A DNA stretch of 64,000 nucleotides from Paraflavitalea soli. Lineage in GTDB: Bacteria; Bacteroidota; Bacteroidia; Chitinophagales; Chitinophagaceae. The translations under genes were made by a program, and so were the position numbers. Numbering within the stretch: position 1 is the first letter of the stretch; each line of letters opens with the position of its first letter. Shown here piece after piece: positions 17,132 through 25,490 of this stretch. The notes under the pieces were generated by a model, which was not told the origin of the DNA, searched no databases, and worked only from the letters and a program-made list of their open reading frames with translations. Location: the NCBI RefSeq assembly GCF_003555545.1, contig NZ_CP032157.1, forward strand, positions 3,290,546 through 3,354,545, read 5' to 3'.

Positions 17132-17208
17132 TGGTCGGGATGACAGGATTCGAACCTGCGGCCTCGTCGTCCCGAACGACGCGCGCTACCGGGCTGCGCT
17201 ACATCCCG
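17132..17208 (-). tRNA. tRNA-Pro, anticodon CGG
   Basis: Cloverleaf read on the minus strand: acceptor CGGGATG pairs with CATCCCG; D-arm GCGCAGCCCGGTAGCGC; anticodon stem CGTCG / CGACG with loop TTCGGGA, giving anticodon CGG for codon CCG; T-arm contains GGTTCGAATCC. Discriminator A and an encoded CCA (17132-17134) complete a 77-nt gene. The 3' end is duplicated at 8647-8691. Confidence 0.95.
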
Positions 17209-17308
17209 AAATAATAGATAGGGAGTGATCGGGTGATCACAAAATTAATTGCCGCCCGGCATTCCAGCAAAAAATACAGACGCCCCAACCATTTATTCCA
17301 GGAGGCTA

Positions 17309-17830
17309 TCATTTACTGGCCGAATTGTTAATGGTCCTTTGACTCCTGAATTGATACACCGAACCAGCAATAAACAATAGTAAAATAGCGAGTAGTGTTT
17401 TTCCTATTATGGGGTCATTGATACCCTTCGCCAAAGGGTGGCCAATTGGAATACGGGTTAAGGTTTCATTGACTGTCGGGAGCATAGACAGAAAAAAACT
17501 AAAGGACAGGAAGAAGTTTTCAAAATAGCGTGCCCTGGTATTTCCTTTTTTCCGGGAATGAAGAAAATAAGCTGCTGCTATCAGCACAATGATAATTATT
17601 GATAAAACATGTCCCGCATTAAAACCGCCATGCCTGGATATACCTAATGCGGTGAAGGAAGTAATAAGCGTACCATAAAAATAGACTTTGCCGGTAATCC
17701 GGGTGAAATCGATTTTACCCTGTTGTACAAATCCTATGAGGGCAGCAATTATGGCAATAATGCCAATGGCTGTATGAAAGAGCCCCAGGTTAGATAGTCC
17801 CATCGTTTTTAGTTTAATTCGTTTTGTCAT
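17309..17830 (-). CDS. DUF2306-like integral membrane protein (173 aa)
   Basis: Four predicted membrane helices (about 14-33, 47-64, 71-90, 146-163) with ISRHGGFNAGHVLSI and a His/Arg-containing loop, as in DUF2306-type predicted membrane proteins. N-terminus MTKRIKLKTMGLSNLGLFHTAIG. Function unknown. It is divergent from an AraC regulator gene, and the gap holds a repeated GGCAAnnTGGAnC motif, so it is a plausible target of that regulator. Confidence 0.7.
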   Translation of the reverse strand: MTKRIKLKTMGLSNLGLFHTAIGIIAIIAALIGFVQQGKIDFTRITGKVYFYGTLITSFTALGISRHGGFNAGHVLSIIIIVLIAAAYFLHSRKKGNTRARYFENFFLSFSFFLSMLPTVNETLTRIPIGHPLAKGINDPIIGKTLLAILLLFIAGSVYQFRSQRTINNSASK

Positions 17831-17893
17831 TATTGACCTTGCAAAAATATCAGGTAAAACAGCGGCGGTTTTTGTGAATTAGTCCAGTCTTTT

Positions 17894-17967
17894 GGCAATT
17901 TGGATCAGCAAACAGTTTTGTTTTCCGGGGCCCGGGACCGGTTTGCGGGTAAGTGGCAAACTGGAAC
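17894..17967. promoter_or_regulatory. Repeated GGCAAnnTGGAnC motif between DUF2306 and AraC genes
   Basis: Two 13-mers in direct orientation at 17894-17906 and 17955-17967, identical at 10 of 13 positions, about six helical turns apart. A candidate AraC-type operator; low certainty. Confidence 0.3.
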
Positions 17968-18025
17968 AAAGTATTATTTTTACAGCATGGATAAACAGCC
18001 TATCCTTGCTTAAGCATTTCAGCGC

Positions 18026-18883
18026 ATGGTAATCGACTATAAAAAAATTGATTTGTTTGGAAAATCATTCATTCAAAAAGTGGTACTAAAACCACCTTTT
18101 GAATTTGCTTTTCCAGTGGCAGAGCAAGCTTGCTTCTTGTATATGTATCAGGGTGAAATGCAGTATGAATTCGATGGGGAGCAGGTAAATATTCCAACTA
18201 ATTATTCATTATTTCTAAATTGTATCCACTCCGGGAAACAAATACACAACACCCATTCAAATAGTAATGGTGAAATAGTCATCGTCACCTTCCATCCGGA
18301 TATATTAAAGAAGATATACGAACGGGAGCTTCCCCTGTTGCTCCAAAAACCACAACATACAGTTTCTAACCTGTCAAGTGAAAAAGTAAACAATGACTTC
18401 CTGATACAGAAATACATTGAAGGCCTCTTGTTTTACTTCGAAAACCCATCTTTGGTAAATGATGACATATTGATCTTAAAATTGAAGGAGATCATCCTGT
18501 TGCTGTCGCAAACCCAAAATGCAGCAGCCATACAAGTAATACTATCCCAGCTTTTTTCTCCGGCTACGTATACTTTCAAGCAAATAATAGAAGCACACCT
18601 GTTTTCACCGGTTGGTATTGAAGAACTGGCCCGTAAAGCCAACCTAAGCGTCTCTTCCTTTAAAAGAGAATTTACAAAACTGTACAACGACTCTCCGGCC
18701 AATTACATTAAAAACAAAAGACTGGAAAGAGCATCAGAACTACTGTTAGCCTCAGACAATCGCATTACGGATATTGCCTATGCGTGTGGATTTAATGACC
18801 TGGCAAATTTTACCAAAAGCTTTCACGACAAATACAAGGTTACGCCCACCAATTACCGGTCAACATTGAATAACAGGCAATAA
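18026..18883 (+). CDS. AraC family transcriptional regulator (285 aa)
   Basis: N-terminal half carries a cupin-like segment (CFLYMYQGEMQYEFDGEQVNIPTNYSLFLN). The C-terminal AraC DNA-binding domain (about 190-282) has IEELARKANLSVSSFKREFTKLYNDSPANYIKNKRLERASELL and the second HTH ITDIAYACGFNDLANFTKSFHDKYKVTPTNYR. Divergent from the DUF2306 gene. The end of its coding region abuts the truncated 3' end of a pseudogene on the other strand. Confidence 0.92.
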   Translation: MVIDYKKIDLFGKSFIQKVVLKPPFEFAFPVAEQACFLYMYQGEMQYEFDGEQVNIPTNYSLFLNCIHSGKQIHNTHSNSNGEIVIVTFHPDILKKIYERELPLLLQKPQHTVSNLSSEKVNNDFLIQKYIEGLLFYFENPSLVNDDILILKLKEIILLLSQTQNAAAIQVILSQLFSPATYTFKQIIEAHLFSPVGIEELARKANLSVSSFKREFTKLYNDSPANYIKNKRLERASELLLASDNRITDIAYACGFNDLANFTKSFHDKYKVTPTNYRSTLNNRQ

Positions 18884-19523
18884 AACCGCACAACCCGGTC
18901 GCCCTGGTTGCCCGAATCCTGTATGCCGATCAATGTTCCTTTGTAATAATAAAGGCCGTCGATCCCATTCAGATAGGTCCCTCCTCCATCACTGAGCCAT
19001 GACTGCTTTCCCGTGACCAGATCCAGAATATGCAAGCCGGTAAAATCAGCTACAAACAACACCTTGTTGACCTCATCGGCAGCTATCCCATTGGGATACA
19101 CAAGGCCCGTAGCATATTCAGTCAATGTATCACTGCCCGGCAATTTCCGGTACACCTTTCCGGCCTTGCTGTCGGTAAAATAAATATCGCCCGTACCGGC
19201 AGGGACGAAAATCCTTTATTTTCTTCCACGGGATATGGCAGGCCTTTTTTGGCCAGTATACCCAACAGCTCCAGACCGGGCACGGGCTGACCAGCCTGAC
19301 AAAAACACTCCGCCAGTTTGTATTGAATGCCCGGGTGATTGGTAACGGCTACCAGTGGTGCTCCCAACTGGATACAGCGCTCATATTTCTTTTCATTATA
19401 GGCAGTCATAAATTGTTGATAATCATCGACCACCCCCTGTGCAGGAGATGGTATCGTACCTATGAAGCAAAGGAAAATGGCCAGTATTGACCGCTGGAGC
19501 AGAAAGGATGGGATAGGTTTCAT
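18853..19523 (-). pseudogene. Broken SMP-30/gluconolactonase-like gene
   Basis: The 5' part (from 19523) has a signal peptide (MKPIPSFLLQ...PSPAQG) and a TPR-like segment (ERCIQLGAPLVAV..IQYKLAECFCQAGQPVPGLELLGIL). Near 19200 the frame changes, and the other frame continues IFVPAGTGDIYFTDSKAGKVYRKLPG, then LVYPNGIAADEVNKVLFVADFTGLHILDL, the last blades of an SMP-30-like propeller. The middle of the propeller is missing. The C-terminus stops after GDRVVRFY, where the sequence becomes the end of the AraC gene. I conclude internal deletion plus frameshift plus 3' truncation; two short expressed fragments cannot be excluded. Confidence 0.7.
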
Positions 19524-19630
19524 CCAATGAATTTAAAAAAAGTCACCTATTCCCTGTAACATTCTTCCCGTTTGTACGATTAGATAGTATACACGGTTAA
19601 AAACACCATGCCTTTGGGGAATTGCTACTA

Positions 19631-20164
19631 ATGAATAAACAGGAAGAATTAATAGCCAGGTGCAAACAGGGCGATCCCTCAGCTTATACTGAGCTGTACC
19701 ATGAGCACGTCGGGGCAGTATATAATTCCATTATAAGACTGGTACGCCATACGGCGGAAGCAGAAGATATCCTGCAGGAAAGCTTCGTGGCAGCCTTCCA
19801 GGGCATTGCTGGTTTTACTCCAACAGTAGGATTCAGGGCCTGGGTTAAAAAGATTGCCATTAATAAGTCCATCGACTGGATACGGAAACAGAAAATAAGC
19901 TTTGTGGAACTGGAATCGCATTTCATGGGTATATCAGAAGATGCGGGGATAGACGAGGCTGCTTTTCAATATACCATGGATGCCATAGCAGCAGCCATTG
20001 AATTACTACCTGATCATTACCGCACTATTTTCAACCTGTATGCCATAGAAAATATACCGCATGGAGAAATTGCCCACCTGCTGGGACTGGAAAATACAAC
20101 TGCCAGAACCCAATACCACCGGGCCAAACAAAAATTATTAATGATTCTCACCAAAGGAGGTTAG
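19631..20164 (+). CDS. ECF-type RNA polymerase sigma factor (177 aa)
   Basis: Start taken at ATG 19631 (MNKQEELIARCKQGD); an in-frame TTG lies three codons upstream. Sigma region 2 is visible as YTELYHEHVGAVYNSIIRLV..AEDILQESFVAAFQ..FRAWVKKIAINKSIDWIRKQ (about 15-90). Region 4 is LPDHYRTIFNLYAIENIPHGEIAHLLGLENTTARTQYHRAKQKL (about 127-170). First gene of a unit with a HEAT-repeat membrane protein (1-bp gap), a DUF4097 protein and perhaps the S41 peptidase, so its regulon probably includes cell-envelope functions. Confidence 0.93.
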   Translation: MNKQEELIARCKQGDPSAYTELYHEHVGAVYNSIIRLVRHTAEAEDILQESFVAAFQGIAGFTPTVGFRAWVKKIAINKSIDWIRKQKISFVELESHFMGISEDAGIDEAAFQYTMDAIAAAIELLPDHYRTIFNLYAIENIPHGEIAHLLGLENTTARTQYHRAKQKLLMILTKGG

Positions 20165-20165
20165 T

Positions 20166-20930
20166 ATGAGCAGTGAATTGGAAAAATATATACGGAATAA
20201 CCTGGATGAGCTGGATAAGAAAAGGCCAGATGATGCGGTACTGGGTCGTATCCTGGCAACCATGAAAACCGCAGAACAGGAGAAACCTGCCGCCACGGTG
20301 CGCTCCATGCGGTTATGGAAATGGGCGGCTGCCTGCTTGCTGGTGACTGCCGGCGGCATCGCGGCCTGGTATTATAATCAGCAACCACAACCCACCCATG
20401 CAGGTACTACCAATATTCCCCCCATACGTCCTCAGCCAGTGCCAAAAACGGAGCTGGTAGTGCAGCCGCCTGTTACTATACCAAGGGAACATGTGGCCAG
20501 GTACAAAAAAACAGTTGTTCCTGTAGTAAAGTCCTCAAAGACGGAATTATTAGCAGGGTTGAGCAATATGCAATCAGCAGCCAGCAGGATCAATGCGGTT
20601 TTTGCTGCATCCAGGATGAAATACAACAGCAAAGAGGTGGCGGATGCGCTGGTGCAAACCCTCAACAATGATCCCAATGCCAATGTACGATTGGCCGCAC
20701 TGGATGGACTGACCAGGTACCATAATGAGCCATCTGTAAGAAGAAAGCTGGTGGCTTCGCTCAATAATCAACAGGACCCGGTGGTACAGATCAACCTGAT
20801 CGACCTGCTCGCCGGTATGCAGGAGGTAAGCGCCCTGTCGGGTCTCGAAAAAATGGCCAATGATGAAAACACCAATACAATTGTCAGGGGTGTTGCCTGG
20901 GCCGGGATATTACAGCTTCGTCATCGATAA
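20166..20930 (+). CDS. Membrane-anchored HEAT-repeat protein, probable anti-sigma partner (254 aa)
   Basis: N-terminal cytoplasmic stretch of about 55 residues (LEKYIRNNLDELDKKRPDDAVLGRILATM), one membrane helix at about 57-73 (WKWAAACLLVTAGGIAAWYY), a Pro/Gln-rich linker, then HEAT-like helices at about 150-250 (ALVQTLNNDPNANVRLAALDGLTRY, LVASLNNQQDPVVQINLIDLLAGM). The position 1 bp after an ECF sigma gene and the topology fit an anti-sigma factor, although no zinc-binding anti-sigma motif is present. The periplasmic HEAT domain could sense envelope state; this is inference. Confidence 0.75.
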   Translation: MSSELEKYIRNNLDELDKKRPDDAVLGRILATMKTAEQEKPAATVRSMRLWKWAAACLLVTAGGIAAWYYNQQPQPTHAGTTNIPPIRPQPVPKTELVVQPPVTIPREHVARYKKTVVPVVKSSKTELLAGLSNMQSAASRINAVFAASRMKYNSKEVADALVQTLNNDPNANVRLAALDGLTRYHNEPSVRRKLVASLNNQQDPVVQINLIDLLAGMQEVSALSGLEKMANDENTNTIVRGVAWAGILQLRHR

Positions 20931-20950
20931 TCAAATCAGCATATACTTAT

Positions 20951-21718
20951 ATGAAAAAATACTTGTTATTAGTTGCTTGCAGCCTTACAGCCATGATAGG
21001 GGCCAGGGGCCAGGAATACAGGGTCAAAAGATCGACCGGCAAACTCATTGTGAGCCTTCCTGCGGTCGTCATTGAAGGGTATAGCGGCAACGAAATCGTA
21101 TTCAGTTCCAAACCCAAAGAAACGGAGATCGATCCCAAAGCAGTGGGCCTTCAAACGATCAATACAGCTGGTTACCTGGACAACTCAGGGCTGGGTATCA
21201 GTGTGGTCGAAAAAGGAAATACGGTGGAAGTAAATGAGGTGATCGAAAACCTTGACATAAAAATATTGGTGCCCAAAGGCATGATCCTGTCATTTGTATG
21301 TAACAAAGTAACGGCAGGCGCAAAAGTTATTTTCAGGAATATGGACAATGAAATAGAGATCGATGCCTATGACAATATTCTTTTGCTCGACCATGTAACA
21401 GGCCCCTTAACAGCCCGGTCGCTCTATGGCCCCATCGATGTGGTATTTACAGGGCCTGTCAAAGGACCGGTATCCATCGCTACCATCTATGGTGCTATTG
21501 ATGTTGCCATACCGGTGGCCACAAAAGCCAATATGCAACTCAAAAGCATCCACAGCCCCATTATGACCTCGCCTGATCTAAAAATAGAGATGGAGAAACA
21601 TGAACCAGAGCCGGTGGGCAGTCACGCCACCTCCATTGCAGGCAAGTTGAATGGCGGCGGAACAGACCTCTGGCTTAATTCAAAATTCGGTAAGATCTAT
21701 CTCCGCAAGACCCAATAA
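20951..21718 (+). CDS. Secreted DUF4097-type beta-repeat protein (255 aa)
   Basis: Signal peptide ends GARGQ. The rest is almost entirely short beta strands with internal periodicity (AKVIFRNMDNEIEIDAYDNILLLDHVTGPLTARSLYGPIDVVFTGPVKGPVSIATIYGAIDV), the pattern of the DUF4097/putative adhesin beta-helix family. Probably periplasmic or outer-membrane associated. Third gene of the sigma operon, 20 bp after the HEAT protein. In Bacteroidetes such proteins often accompany ECF sigma/anti-sigma pairs; their job is unknown. Confidence 0.75.
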   Translation: MKKYLLLVACSLTAMIGARGQEYRVKRSTGKLIVSLPAVVIEGYSGNEIVFSSKPKETEIDPKAVGLQTINTAGYLDNSGLGISVVEKGNTVEVNEVIENLDIKILVPKGMILSFVCNKVTAGAKVIFRNMDNEIEIDAYDNILLLDHVTGPLTARSLYGPIDVVFTGPVKGPVSIATIYGAIDVAIPVATKANMQLKSIHSPIMTSPDLKIEMEKHEPEPVGSHATSIAGKLNGGGTDLWLNSKFGKIYLRKTQ

Positions 21719-21776
21719 CAACAATCAATAAGGGGAGATCGAACCCGCTTTCCCCAACAAAACTAAACCCTGATTT

Positions 21777-23189
21777 ATGAAGTATATGATGGTAATGGCA
21801 TTGCTATGCCTGGCTGCAAGTGTAAAGTCTCAAACCTGTGCCTGTGAAAAAGAGTTCTTACATGTAAAGAACATAGTCGAGCATAATTTTGCAGGATATG
21901 CCGACCGGGTAAAAGCGCTTTCAAAAGCAGGCTATGAAAAAAAGGTCCATCAATTACTGCAACTCACCCGCAACAAATTTTCCAGCGACAATTGTCCGCT
22001 CATCATCTATCAATACCTTAAAATTTTCAAAAGCCATCACCTGGGCTTCGCTCCCAATTATGATCCCGCTAAAACGGATACTGATTTTGTAAATCACCGC
22101 CCGGTTTACAACATCACCGATGAGGAGATAGCGCGGTTGAAGCAATCCAGGTCGTGGGAAGGTATTTATTATTTCACCTATGATTCATCCACTAAAATTG
22201 CGGTGATCAAAGACCCGACGGATATACATGACTATATAGGCGTAACCATAGAATCTACCAGGCCAACCTGGAAAAAAGGCCTCATCAAGTTTGAAGGCAA
22301 ATTGGAGAATGATAGTATCCTCTCGGGTTTATTGTACATGCGCAATCACCGGCCTAAATTCGAAGGCTTCTGGCTACATGATAACAACAATATGATAAGC
22401 GGCGACTGGCGGCGTGAAGGTGCGCCGGCGCCTGTAAAACAAGCTGCTGCCAATTCTTCACCGGGGGAGCGCATCCCCACCATTCATGCCAAAAACCTTT
22501 CGGCCAATACCTTTTACCTTAAAATAGGCAGTTCTGATCTTAAGCACAAACCTGCTATAGACTCCATACTGAAAGCTAATGAGGGTTTATTAAATTCGAT
22601 CCCCAACCTCGTATTGGATTTCCGCGACAATGGCGGTGGAGCCGATGCCACCTGGGCGCCCCTCATCCCTTATCTCTATACACAGCCCATTAAGGAGATT
22701 GGAGCTGATGTATGGGCAACGGAGTTAACCATTGCAGGCTATAAAAAATACCTTGAAGACAAGAACTTACCCCAGGCAAACAGGGATCGCCTCCTTCGCA
22801 AGATCGCTAAAATGGAAGCAGCAAAAGGGAAATGGATACGAGGCAATGAAGATGAGATAAACTCCTCTTTCACGGCAAAACCATTTCCCCAAAAGGTGGT
22901 CATCCTCATCAACCGCTGGTGCGGCAGTGCTACGGAAGAGTTCTTACTGGCGGCACAGCAAAGTACGAAAGTCATACTGGTGGGTGAAAATACCATTGGC
23001 AACCTCGATTATTCAAATGTCGTAGAGGTTCCGTTTTCCTGCTATCCCTATACTTTGACCTATGCCACTACCCGCAGCCGGCGTTTGGATATGGGCCAGG
23101 GTATAGACAATGTGGGGATCGCTCCCAAATACCGCCTCGCAGAAGAAGCAGATTGGATACAAGAAACGTTGAGGATATTGGAACATTAG
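21777..23189 (+). CDS. Secreted S41 family (C-terminal-processing-like) peptidase (470 aa)
   Basis: Signal peptide MKYMMVMALLCLAASVKSQ. The C-terminal catalytic domain (about 245-460) has LVLDFRDNGGGADATW, then WCGSATEEFLLAAQ with the nucleophile Ser384, then VGENTIGNLDYSN. In CtpA-type enzymes a catalytic Lys falls in the last motif (TFGKG); here Asn is present, as in tricorn-like S41 relatives that use a Ser-His arrangement instead. No PDZ domain is obvious; residues 20-240 are an unassigned N-terminal region. It lies 58 bp after the DUF4097 gene and may belong to the sigma operon. Confidence 0.85.
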   Translation: MKYMMVMALLCLAASVKSQTCACEKEFLHVKNIVEHNFAGYADRVKALSKAGYEKKVHQLLQLTRNKFSSDNCPLIIYQYLKIFKSHHLGFAPNYDPAKTDTDFVNHRPVYNITDEEIARLKQSRSWEGIYYFTYDSSTKIAVIKDPTDIHDYIGVTIESTRPTWKKGLIKFEGKLENDSILSGLLYMRNHRPKFEGFWLHDNNNMISGDWRREGAPAPVKQAAANSSPGERIPTIHAKNLSANTFYLKIGSSDLKHKPAIDSILKANEGLLNSIPNLVLDFRDNGGGADATWAPLIPYLYTQPIKEIGADVWATELTIAGYKKYLEDKNLPQANRDRLLRKIAKMEAAKGKWIRGNEDEINSSFTAKPFPQKVVILINRWCGSATEEFLLAAQQSTKVILVGENTIGNLDYSNVVEVPFSCYPYTLTYATTRSRRLDMGQGIDNVGIAPKYRLAEEADWIQETLRILEH

Positions 23190-23277
23190 GCGTCTCTTCT
23201 TTCAACACATATACATCAACTGTCCAAACCGCCGGGCTTACCATGATTTAGACAAGACTTTCCTGTAATTCTACATT

Positions 23278-23306
23278 TTTGAAGAAAGGGAATAAGGCTA
23301 CTTTTG
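23278..23306 (+). promoter_or_regulatory. Promoter of the haloperoxidase-like hydrolase
   Basis: TTTG at 23278-23281, 17-bp spacer, TACTTTTG at 23299-23306, both matching Bacteroidetes -33/-7 consensus. Predicted leader about 55 nt. Confidence 0.65.
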
Positions 23307-23367
23307 CTTTCTCCCCTTCACCAGAACGTAATCAAGCAAAGTCATTCTCTAAAATAAAATTAAAACC

Positions 23368-24189
23368 ATGAGCAAGATCACAGTAAGCGACGGTACAGAA
23401 ATCTATTACAAGGATTGGGGTACAGGACAACCCATCGTTTTCCATCACGGCTGGCCTTTATCGGCTGATGATTGGGATGGCCAAATGATTTTCTTCCTCA
23501 ACCAGGGATACAGGGTAATTGCCCATGACCGCAGGGGACATGGAAGATCTTCCCAAACGGCCAACGGCCATGAAATGGACACCTATGCAGCCGATGTGGC
23601 AGAACTGGCCAAAGCACTCGATCTGAAAGATGCCATACATGTGGGCCACTCCACCGGCGGCGGAGAAGTGATCCGCTATGTTGCCAAGCACGGCAAAGGC
23701 CGCGTGGCCAAAGCGGTTCTCATCAGTGCTGTTCCCCCGATCATGGCAAAAACAGCCAATAACCCCGATGGTATTCCTATGCAGATATTTGATGAAATAC
23801 GCGAAGGAACTGCTACCAGGCGGGCCCAGTATTTCCAGGACTTTACCATTCCTTTTTACGGCTACAACCGGGAAGGCGCCAAAATATCACAAGGCATCCG
23901 GGATAACTGGTGGCGGCAGGGCATGATGGGATCGGCCAAAGCCCATTATGATTGTATCAAGGCTTTTTCTGAAACCGATTTTACCGAAGACCTTAAAAGT
24001 GTGGATGTACCGGTTCTTATCATGCATGGAGAAGATGATCAGATCGTTCCTTTTCCGCTTACAGGGGCAAAATCTATCAAGCTGCTCAAAAAAGGAACAC
24101 TTATCTCCTATCCGGGCTTTCCTCACGGTATGCCAGCCACAGAAGCTGCCACGATCAATAAAGACCTGTTGGCTTTCATCAAGTCCTGA
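23368..24189 (+). CDS. Alpha/beta hydrolase, cofactor-free haloperoxidase/esterase type (273 aa)
   Basis: Full-length alpha/beta hydrolase. Oxyanion/early motif HHGWPLSADDWDGQM (26-40), DRRGHGRSS (54-62), nucleophile elbow GHSTGGGE with Ser95, acid Asp224 in HGEDDQIVP, and His253 in FPHGMPAT. The GWPLS and GHSTGGGEV motifs are those of non-heme chloroperoxidases and aryl esterases of the same fold. Cytoplasmic. Monocistronic: strong promoter upstream, terminator downstream. The physiological substrate is unknown; perhydrolysis is often a side activity. Confidence 0.92.
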   Translation: MSKITVSDGTEIYYKDWGTGQPIVFHHGWPLSADDWDGQMIFFLNQGYRVIAHDRRGHGRSSQTANGHEMDTYAADVAELAKALDLKDAIHVGHSTGGGEVIRYVAKHGKGRVAKAVLISAVPPIMAKTANNPDGIPMQIFDEIREGTATRRAQYFQDFTIPFYGYNREGAKISQGIRDNWWRQGMMGSAKAHYDCIKAFSETDFTEDLKSVDVPVLIMHGEDDQIVPFPLTGAKSIKLLKKGTLISYPGFPHGMPATEAATINKDLLAFIKS

Positions 24190-24214
24190 TCATAACGACT
24201 ATACACATACCTGT

Positions 24215-24248
24215 CAAATGCTGTCAGCCACCTTGCTGGCAGCATTTG
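24215..24248 (+). terminator. Terminator after the hydrolase
   Basis: 14-bp stem CAAATGCTGTCAGC / GCTGGCAGCATTTG (one G-T pair) with 6-nt loop. The downstream tract AGTTTATAA is only moderately T-rich. Confidence 0.65.
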
Positions 24249-24426
24249 AGTTTATAACCGCTACCCCTCTACCCTGCTGTATTCTCCTGCAGTTTTCCTT
24301 TCGCTTGGTGTGGCGGTACAACCTATCTACATCCACTGTTGCTTTGGGTGGGAGGCGCCAGCTTCCCTCTCAGTCTCGGCTAAAAGTGGCTGATTTTGTG
24401 TTTGATGCTATTAGCATATTCTATCC

Positions 24427-24475
24427 ATACTGAAGGTATACTGAAGCTATACTGTAGCCATGCTGAAGGAATACG
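24427..24475 (+). repeat. Short tandem repeat (about 11-12 bp units) next to IS insertion
   Basis: Four degenerate units of the form TATACTGAAGG. They lie 13 bp before the left end of the IS3 element. Confidence 0.5.
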
Positions 24476-24578
24476 GATTTAGGATGTTGTCTTGTACTGA
24501 AAAAACCTTACAGTTGGGCAGGTCAATACGGTTTTTACTTTACATGCTTAGGCAATAATACGGATATCGCTTTACAGG

Positions 24579-25490
24579 TTAGGAACTTTGTTGGTCACCC
24601 GGATTGTTTTTACGTTTCCTGGGCTTCCATCTTTTTTTCAATTTTCCCTCTCTAAGGTGAGCCTGATCAGGTGTAAGGTTATCACAGCTCATGTGTTGGC
24701 GCAGCCGGTTATACAGGTCAATGGCGTTATGGGTAACGCTTGTTGCCTGGCTATAGCCTTCAAAAACCCTATCCAAATCCAGTTCTGTTTTAAGGATGCC
24801 GTTTACCCTTTCTGCAACCGGATTTTCATACGGACTCCCTGTCTGGGTCATACTGATGCGGATCTGATTTGTTTGTAATACACTTACATACTGGTCACAG
24901 CAGTATTGTATCCCTCTATCTGAGTGGTGGATAAGACTTTGGGGTACATAGTCTTTTAAGGACCTGATAGCTTTGTTCAGGGCTATCAGACATCCCTGGA
25001 CCCGCAGGTTCTGGCTTACATGATAACCGACTATTTTTCTGGAATAGGCATCCGTTATCAACGACAGGTACATAAATCCCTTTTCTGTCCGCAGATAGGT
25101 AATGTCGCTCACCCAATGTTGCTGAGGCTTTAGTACTTCCAGTCCTTTGATCAGATTGGGCCATTTTCTATAAGGGTGGTCGGACCAGGTGGTACGTGCA
25201 TGGCTCCTTTTGCGCTTTTGCAACATGTTATGCTTTTTGAGTAACTTAAAAAAACGGTCCCTGCCCATCCTGATGTTATGCGCCTGCAGCGCTGGTCGCA
25301 GAGAGCCCAGCAATTTCACAGCGCCTTCTTTCTTTAAGACTTTGCGTGCTTGTGTTGCCAGGTCCAATACAAGTTCTTCCCGCAACTGCCCGTTGGCCGC
25401 CTGCCATCCATGTTCATAATAAGCCTGCCTTGTTTTACCAAACAATGCGCAAAGTGTGCCTATCGCTGCCTGAGGATAGTGCTGTTTCAC
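24579..25490 (-). CDS. IS3-family transposase OrfB, DDE integrase (303 aa)
   Basis: N-terminal HTH_21-like region (HNIRMGRDRFFKLLKKHNM), then the rve integrase core: Asp in HWVSDITYLRT, Asp in IHHSDRGIQYC and Glu in NPVAERVNGILKTEL. A separate start would be the GTG at 25490, overlapping the OrfA stop as GTGA. The reading frame upstream of that GTG (VWYQTVRQV) joins OrfA by a -1 shift at 25514-25520, so the main product is probably the OrfAB fusion transposase. Confidence 0.93.
   Translation of the reverse strand: MKQHYPQAAIGTLCALFGKTRQAYYEHGWQAANGQLREELVLDLATQARKVLKKEGAVKLLGSLRPALQAHNIRMGRDRFFKLLKKHNMLQKRKRSHARTTWSDHPYRKWPNLIKGLEVLKPQQHWVSDITYLRTEKGFMYLSLITDAYSRKIVGYHVSQNLRVQGCLIALNKAIRSLKDYVPQSLIHHSDRGIQYCCDQYVSVLQTNQIRISMTQTGSPYENPVAERVNGILKTELDLDRVFEGYSQATSVTHNAIDLYNRLRQHMSCDNLTPDQAHLREGKLKKRWKPRKRKNNPGDQQSS

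Noticed and set aside
16993-17214. Plus-strand ORF of 73 aa containing MTGFEPAASSSRTTRATGLRYIP
   Set aside because: This is the well-known spurious translation of a tRNA antisense strand; the region is tRNA-Pro and its terminator.
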